A stretch of 10,155 nt of DNA from an uncultured Prevotellaceae bacterium (lineage in GTDB: Bacteria; Bacteroidota; Bacteroidia; Bacteroidales; Bacteroidaceae), in the NCBI GenBank assembly GCA_947303695.1, contig CAMYYX010000059.1, positions 1 through 10,155 of the forward strand. Reading direction: 5' to 3'. Below, in pieces: positions 5,440 through 10,155 of this stretch; the first letter of the stretch is position 1, and each line of letters starts with the position of its first letter. Position numbers and translations under genes: made by a program. Under the pieces are notes generated by a model. The model searched no databases. It worked only from the letters and a program-made list of their open reading frames with translations, and was not told where the DNA came from.

Positions 5440-6762
5440 TTATTTCCAGTAGATATCTGTAAATTCTTTCTTAATGTTCACTTCCTCTAACTTGAAGTAT
5501 TTCTGGAACAATGTCCAAGTCACATCAAGCATCTCAGTTGTGTCAAGGTCAACGTCGATAGCAAGCAACTTGTCTGCATAGTCTTTGGCGAAATCCAGAC
5601 AGCGGTTGTCATAGTCTGTAAGATCGAAACCGTTCTCCAATTTCGTCTTGGCATTCGCTGCATCGGAATACAGACGGATGGCTGCATTCATCACCTGAGA
5701 GTGGTCCTTACGTGTCTTCTTTCCTGCTACGAGTTGCTTCAGACGTGAGAGCGAACGGAATGGGTCGACAATGACCTTACCGATATCTGAATCACGACGC
5801 AGATACAACTGACCTTCAGTAATATATCCAGTATTATCAGGTACTGCGTGTGTAATATCACCTCCAGAAAGGGTTGTGACAGCGATAATCGTAATGGAAC
5901 CGCCACCTGCACTATCTGGGAACTGAACGGCCTTTTCATAAATCTTAGCCAAATCAGAATAAAGCGAACCTGGCATAGAGTCCTTTGATGGAATTTGGTC
6001 CATACGGTTACTTACGATTGACAACGAGTCAGCGTATGAGGTCATATCAGTCAAGAGCACAAGCACTTTCTCATGCTTCTCTACAGCGAAATACTCAGCA
6101 GCAGCAAGTGCCATATCCGGAACCAGCAATCGCTCTACGGCTGGGTCTTCTGTCGTATTCATGAAACTGATGATACGGTCAAGCGCACCTGCGTTAGAGA
6201 ACGTATTGCGGAAGAAGTAGTAGTCATCGTTGGTCATACCCATACCACCAAGGATAATCTTATCAGCCTTCGCACGCAAAGCTACCATCGCCATTACTTC
6301 GTTGAATGGTTGATCAGGGTCAGCAAAGAACGGAATCTTCTGACCTGACACCAAGGTATTATTCAAGTCGATACCTGCGATACCTGTTGCAATCAATTCA
6401 CTTGGTTGTTTACGACGTACTGGGTTCACTGAAGGGCCTCCGATCTCAACCTCTTTTCCTTCAATCTCTGGACCTCCGTCAATCGGTTGACCATAGGCAT
6501 TGAAGAAACGGCCGGCTAACTGGTCGCTGACTTTCAGCGAAGGAGACTTACCGAGGAACACCACTTCTGCATTCGTAGGAATACCACCAGTACCCTCGAA
6601 CACCTGAAGCGTGATGTCGTCGCCAGCAATTTTTACCACCTGAGCAAGCTTACCATTGATGGTAGCCAACTCATCATAACCAACTCCTTTAGCCTTCAAA
6701 GAGCAAGTTGCCTTTGTAATCTGGCTTATCTTTGTATATACTTTCTGAAATGCTTTTGCCAT
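5440..6762 (-). CDS. atpB: V/A-type ATPase subunit B (non-catalytic head subunit)
   Basis: A 440-residue protein, near the usual 430-470 for this subunit. It alternates with A in the hexameric head. Where A has a P-loop, B reads SGQKIPFFADPDQPFNEV (139-156), the expected degenerate form without the GKT lysine, so this is not a defect. Conserved stretches are YFFRNTFSNAGALDRIISF (182-200), LLTDMTSYADSLS (236-248), DITHAVPDNTGYITEGQLY (302-320) and SLSRL (337-341), where Arg340 is the probable arginine finger reaching into the catalytic site of A. The tail contains TRKDH and a C-terminal helical domain. The gene begins 5 nt after the A stop codon. Confidence 0.95.
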   Translation of the reverse strand: MAKAFQKVYTKISQITKATCSLKAKGVGYDELATINGKLAQVVKIAGDDITLQVFEGTGGIPTNAEVVFLGKSPSLKVSDQLAGRFFNAYGQPIDGGPEIEGKEVEIGGPSVNPVRRKQPSELIATGIAGIDLNNTLVSGQKIPFFADPDQPFNEVMAMVALRAKADKIILGGMGMTNDDYYFFRNTFSNAGALDRIISFMNTTEDPAVERLLVPDMALAAAEYFAVEKHEKVLVLLTDMTSYADSLSIVSNRMDQIPSKDSMPGSLYSDLAKIYEKAVQFPDSAGGGSITIIAVTTLSGGDITHAVPDNTGYITEGQLYLRRDSDIGKVIVDPFRSLSRLKQLVAGKKTRKDHSQVMNAAIRLYSDAANAKTKLENGFDLTDYDNRCLDFAKDYADKLLAIDVDLDTTEMLDVTWTLFQKYFKLEEVNIKKEFTDIYWK

Positions 6763-6767
6763 AGTGA

Positions 6768-8522
6768 TTATGCTGCTTTATGTGGTTCAATCATTGATTT
6801 AATCTCCGATACATACTGGTTGTACTGCTCAGACTTATACTCTGAATAGTTCATCTGCTTACACAAGTTAATCATCTTCTTGAAGTAGTCAACCACCTCA
6901 AGGAAGTTATCAAACTTGAAGTCAATCTCACAGATCTCAGTCACCAGATTCAGAATCTCTTCCTGACGCTCCAACGAAGTGACAGCATCGATTTCGTCGA
7001 ATGCATCCTGCTGAAGGATGACATAGTCGATGACTTCTGACTTCCAGAAGGTCTCATGGTAATCAACAGGCACACCGTCATCACCCAAGATGTTGATCTG
7101 CTCAGCAATTTCCTTACCTCGTTGCATACGGGTCTTCAACGCAAGCACCTTTGGTATCCACTCGTCGTTAATCTTCTTTGAGATATAATCTGCAAACTCA
7201 GGATATTCAAGATACTTCGAATATGAGTCTATTGGGTTCACAGCGGGGTAACGTTTCTTGTCGGCACGATCCTGCTCAAGGGCATAGAAACAACGTGCCA
7301 CCTTCTTGGTGTTCTCCGTCACAGGTTCCTTCAGGTTACCACCTGCAGGCGATACTGTACCGATGAAGGTGATGGAACCTACTTTACCGTTATTAAGATA
7401 TACATATCCAGCACGACCGTAGAAGTTACTGATGAGGGCACCGAGGTCCATTGGGAACGCATCAGGTCCAGGAAGTTCCTCCATACGGTTCGACATCTCA
7501 CGGAGTGCCTGAGCCCAACGAGAAGTAGAGTCAGCCATCAAGAGCACTCTCAATCCCATCGAACGATAATATTCTGCCATCGTCATCGCAGTGTAAACAG
7601 AAGCTTCACGTGCTGCAACTGGCATGTTTGAGGTGTTGGCAATAATGATGGTACGCTCCATCAGTTTACGTCCTGTATGGGGGTCGATGAGTTCTGGGAA
7701 CTCAGTAAAGATTTCCACGACCTCATTCGCACGTTCACCACAGGCTGCGATAATCACAATATCAGCTTCTGCCTGCTTTGAGATCGCATGCTGAAGCACT
7801 GTCTTACCTGTACCGAACGGGCCTGGGATGAATCCCGTACCGCCTTCGACGATTGGGTTGAAGGTATCTATGGTACGAACTCCTGTCTCCAACAATTTAA
7901 AAGGACGAGGTTTCTGCTTGTAGTTGGTCATCGCAAACTTAACAGGCCAGTGCTGAATCATATCGACCTTCACTTCCTCACCGTTCTCCTTCACCAACAC
8001 AGCTATGGTATCCGTAATTTTATACTGACCTGCAGCAGCTATCTGCTTCACAGTTGCCTTTCCTTCCATCTGGAACGGTACCATGATCTTCAGAGGCTGG
8101 CTGTTTTCTTCAACCTTACCCAACCAATCAGATGCCAGCACTTCGTCTCCCACTTTAGCCAGTGGTTCGAAATCCCAGATACGATCTTCGTCAAGCGGAT
8201 TGGTATACTGTCCTCGTTTCAAGAACACACCTTCCATCTTGTCAAGGTCATTCTGCAAACCATCAAAGTTCTTGGACAACATACCCGGAGCCAGTTTCAC
8301 TTCAAGCATGTGACCAGTGAAATCAGCAGGAGCTCCGACTTTCAGTCCACGGGTTGACTCAAACACCTGAACATACACATCTGAGCCCACCACCTTAATA
8401 ACTTCGGCCATCAGTCGGTCGCCGCCTGTCTCAATGTAACAAATCTCACCTTGAGCCACAGGACCGTCTACGCCTAGCGTTACCATGTTGGCGATTACGC
8501 CTTTTACAGTTCCTTTTGTCAT
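6768..8522 (-). CDS. atpA: V/A-type ATPase subunit A (catalytic head subunit)
   Basis: A 584-residue protein of typical length. It hydrolyses ATP to drive ion pumping, or makes ATP when ions flow back. The Walker A motif is GPFGTGKT (234-241). The catalytic glutamate lies in ACGERANEV (Glu263). The Walker B strand is RVLLMADSTSRW, ending at Asp331. The V-type insertion between the N-terminal beta barrel and the P-loop domain is present (about 110-190), which separates it from F-type beta and alpha subunits. SPAGGNLKEPVTENT (391-405) and YPAVNPIDSYSKY (425-437) are family hallmarks with local substitutions. ATG 8522 lies 22 nt after the stop of the preceding gene. No frameshift or missing catalytic residue is visible. 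Confidence 0.96.
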   Translation of the reverse strand: MTKGTVKGVIANMVTLGVDGPVAQGEICYIETGGDRLMAEVIKVVGSDVYVQVFESTRGLKVGAPADFTGHMLEVKLAPGMLSKNFDGLQNDLDKMEGVFLKRGQYTNPLDEDRIWDFEPLAKVGDEVLASDWLGKVEENSQPLKIMVPFQMEGKATVKQIAAAGQYKITDTIAVLVKENGEEVKVDMIQHWPVKFAMTNYKQKPRPFKLLETGVRTIDTFNPIVEGGTGFIPGPFGTGKTVLQHAISKQAEADIVIIAACGERANEVVEIFTEFPELIDPHTGRKLMERTIIIANTSNMPVAAREASVYTAMTMAEYYRSMGLRVLLMADSTSRWAQALREMSNRMEELPGPDAFPMDLGALISNFYGRAGYVYLNNGKVGSITFIGTVSPAGGNLKEPVTENTKKVARCFYALEQDRADKKRYPAVNPIDSYSKYLEYPEFADYISKKINDEWIPKVLALKTRMQRGKEIAEQINILGDDGVPVDYHETFWKSEVIDYVILQQDAFDEIDAVTSLERQEEILNLVTEICEIDFKFDNFLEVVDYFKKMINLCKQMNYSEYKSEQYNQYVSEIKSMIEPHKAA

Positions 8523-8544
8523 ATTATATCGTCTTTTTATCTTT

Positions 8545-9384
8545 CTATCTAACGAATTCTTCAGGCACTTTTGCTTCGCCTCGCAGATTTTCTATGATCT
8601 GCTTAAACGTTTCCTTGCCTTCTTCCACATCCAGATGCTCCCAACGTTCCAACATTTCGAGCTTTGCGAAATATGCAAACACAGCATCTATAGAAAAGAT
8701 ATCGAAGAATGTACGCTCATCGAGCCAAGCCCACTTAAACGCATCTATCTTCTTCTCTTTCTGCACAGGGTCTGTCTCATCTACCACTTTCATCAGGTCG
8801 ACCACATAGTCGTACTCTGTCGAAAGGCTGAAATCCTTGGAATTATTTGTACGTATAATCTCTGTCACTTCATTATCACCCTGAATATAATCTCCCACAT
8901 TCCAACCATTCTTACGTGCAATCATTGCAGTAAGAATATTAGTGACATTGAAATTAAACTCATACCAATCAGCAATCATTTTATTGGAACAACCCATCGC
9001 ATACTTGTAGTACTCCAACATCATAGCATCTTCCGCAAAGAAGCCCGCCATATCCTTGTTATAGGCATACTCTCGGGCATATATTGACATAAATGTCGGG
9101 TAGCGGTGCACATTGAAGTTCATCTCCTTAGCTGAGGTAATCAGGTCTTTATATTGTTCCAGACTGAAATTACCATTCGGCAGCAGCGATGCATCAGGGT
9201 TCTTCAATAGTCTGACTATATTCTGACAATCATATTTCAAGAAGAAATAGAACATCAACTTCTTGTCTGAATCGGAGAGGACATTCTCACATTCCTCTTT
9301 CAATTCAGCTACCGTTGGTGCCTTCTTCGAGTCATTCAAAGATATATCAGGCAAGCCAGCCATTAAACAATAGTAATTCCCCAT
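8545..9384 (-). CDS. DUF2764-like V-ATPase operon protein, candidate C subunit
   Basis: A 279-residue, mostly helical soluble protein with no signal peptide or membrane helix, rich in aromatic residues. I recognise it by position (between E and A) and by its start, MGNYYCLMAGLPDISL, as the conserved 'DUF2764' member of these operons in Bacteroidota; an uncharacterised gene sits at the same place in spirochaete and chlamydial operons. The stretch EFNFNVTNILTAMIARKNGW and the C-terminal helix 225-252 (SIDAVFAYFAKLEMLERW) resemble the pattern of V-type C/AC39 subunits, which couple the D shaft to the K ring. No other gene here could fill that role. The C-subunit assignment is an inference; presence in the operon and intactness are certain. 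Confidence 0.75.
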   Translation of the reverse strand: MGNYYCLMAGLPDISLNDSKKAPTVAELKEECENVLSDSDKKLMFYFFLKYDCQNIVRLLKNPDASLLPNGNFSLEQYKDLITSAKEMNFNVHRYPTFMSIYAREYAYNKDMAGFFAEDAMMLEYYKYAMGCSNKMIADWYEFNFNVTNILTAMIARKNGWNVGDYIQGDNEVTEIIRTNNSKDFSLSTEYDYVVDLMKVVDETDPVQKEKKIDAFKWAWLDERTFFDIFSIDAVFAYFAKLEMLERWEHLDVEEGKETFKQIIENLRGEAKVPEEFVR

Positions 9385-9390
9385 CTTTTT

Positions 9391-9418
9391 AATTATGCAT
9401 TATACATTATGCATTATC
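9391..9418. repeat. A/T-rich 7-nt tandem repeat between E and the DUF2764 gene
   Basis: Four units follow each other: AATTATG, CATTATA, CATTATG and CATTATC. They fill most of the 36-nt spacer. Short A/T-rich repeats of this kind are common between genes in Prevotella and Bacteroides. No promoter motif is seen here. Confidence 0.6.
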
Positions 9419-9420
9419 AA

Positions 9421-9972
9421 TTAAAAAAGCATCTCTACCAACTGAGGACGGAGGAACGATTTGAAATAATCTTCAAATTCCTCTTCACCAAAGTTCACCT
9501 TGTATGAACCGTCAGCTGGTTCAATCGTAAACAGTGCCTTCTGTCCGTGAACACCCTCAATCTTGACTGACTTATCGAGCAGAGCCTTTGCTTGTTTAGC
9601 AAATACTGCCTTCAAGCCCTCAGCATCTTCCGTAGAAATCACGATATCTTCCTGTGCACCCCACTTCTCTGCTACCGACTGCTTTACAACCTCATTCACT
9701 GCATTATCGGTAAGCACATTGGCAACCTCGGTCTTCAACGCACTCAGCGCCTGAGCTGAATACATCTTCAATTCCGACTTGGTGTTCTCGTTGAGCGACT
9801 CTGACTCTTTCTTTGCCGCAGCAATAATCTCGTCTGCTTTCTTCTGAGCATCAGCAATAATAGCAGCAGATTCATCCTTAGCAGATGCTATTATCTTGTC
9901 TGCTTCCAACTTACCTTTTTCAACTCCCTCATTTAAGAGTTTGTTTGTTAATTCCTGAATTTTATTTTCCAT
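9421..9972 (-). CDS. atpE: V/A-type ATPase subunit E (peripheral stalk)
   Basis: A 183-residue protein with a long Ala/Lys/Glu-rich helix (about 1-95) of coiled-coil character, followed by a compact C-terminal domain (about 100-183) ending LRPQLVEMLF, as E subunits do. It links the A3B3 head to subunit I and prevents the head from turning. E normally forms a heterodimer with a small helical G/H subunit; no such gene is visible beside it. It is the first gene of the operon, with a promoter 27 nt upstream of its ATG. Not the F-type c subunit, which shares the symbol. Confidence 0.9.
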   Translation of the reverse strand: MENKIQELTNKLLNEGVEKGKLEADKIIASAKDESAAIIADAQKKADEIIAAAKKESESLNENTKSELKMYSAQALSALKTEVANVLTDNAVNEVVKQSVAEKWGAQEDIVISTEDAEGLKAVFAKQAKALLDKSVKIEGVHGQKALFTIEPADGSYKVNFGEEEFEDYFKSFLRPQLVEMLF

Positions 9973-9998
9973 ATATGGTTACACTTTAATTTCGAGTA

Positions 9999-10030
9999 CA
10001 AAGGTAATGATTTTTTTCTATACTCGCAAA
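9999..10030 (-). promoter_or_regulatory. Promoter of the V-ATPase operon
   Basis: On the minus strand, TTTG (10030-10027) is followed by 20 nt and TACCTTTG (10006-9999). Transcription should start near 9992, about 20 nt before the E start codon. This is the only promoter-like match found for the seven-gene operon. The stretch from 10031 to 10102 shows no other feature. Confidence 0.8.
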
Positions 10031-10102
10031 TAATCTGAAGAATTAGCTTTAAAAAGAGAAACTTAGATGAACACCAATATCAAAAAACATATATTCCATT
10101 AC

Positions 10103-10141
10103 AAAAAAAGCAGTCTCCCAGGATGATTCCTGAAAGACTGC
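10103..10141 (-). terminator. Rho-independent terminator of a gene beyond the right edge
   Basis: The arms are 10110-10122 and 10129-10141 with a 6-nt loop. On the minus strand all 13 positions pair, two as G-U; on the plus strand these become C-A mismatches. The A-run at 10103-10109 gives a seven-T tract right after the minus-strand hairpin. It therefore ends a minus-strand gene to the right and separates it from the ATPase operon. A TAG at 10148-10146 could be that gene's stop codon, but the frame cannot be confirmed. Confidence 0.85.
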
Positions 10142-10155
10142 TGTGCTAAAAAGGC

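Noticed and set aside
5440..6762. Missing P-loop lysine in subunit B taken as a sign of a broken gene
   Set aside because: B subunits are non-catalytic and normally have a degenerate P-loop; all other conserved segments are intact.
8485..9087. A 200-codon open frame on the plus strand
   Set aside because: It lies antisense to the DUF2764 gene and the start of atpA, has no promoter or recognisable domain, and reads like a shadow of the opposite strand.
9391..9418. The 7-nt repeats considered as a CRISPR array
   Set aside because: The units are too short, A/T-rich, have no spacers and no cas genes are nearby.

Overview
The window looks like a chromosomal segment from a Bacteroidota organism, most likely Prevotella or a close relative. 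Four promoters fit the Bacteroidota consensus (TTTG, a gap of about 20 nt, then TAnnTTTG). Start codons lack strong Shine-Dalgarno sequences. The proteins and gene order match V/A-type ATPase operons known from Bacteroidota, spirochaetes and chlamydiae.

Right to left on the minus strand, about 9972 to 2326 is one complete V/A-type ATPase operon: subunit E, a DUF2764-like protein, A (catalytic), B (non-catalytic), D (central shaft), I (membrane stator) and K (rotor ring). Its promoter lies at 9999-10030, just downstream of a terminator (10103-10141) belonging to a gene beyond the right edge. The operon ends at a strong hairpin at 2263-2300. Spacing is tight in the middle (A-B 5 nt, B-D 0 nt, D-I 4-nt ATGA overlap), but 139 nt separate I from K. 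No recognisable C, F or G/H subunit is encoded; the DUF2764 protein may be the C-like subunit. The K subunit keeps residues that bind Na+ in related enzymes.

A gene for a tyrosine/serine protein phosphatase (1519-2217, plus strand) converges on the ATPase operon. Diverging from it is a membrane-anchored regulator (1259-180, minus strand): an N-terminal lipobox or membrane segment, an extracytoplasmic beta-rich domain, a second membrane segment, a coiled coil and a C-terminal helix-turn-helix.

The most interesting feature is non-coding. The regulator's own promoter and a second promoter just after its stop codon have the same design: two GTTTGCAT-type boxes 11 bp apart, placed 8 bp upstream of the -33 TTTG, which lies 20 bp from the -7 box. 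The second promoter drives a gene whose first codons are at the left edge (23-1). It also carries an extra 15-bp palindrome, TGCAAAC-T-GTTTGCA. This suggests a small autoregulated regulon in which the membrane-bound regulator controls itself and the downstream gene.
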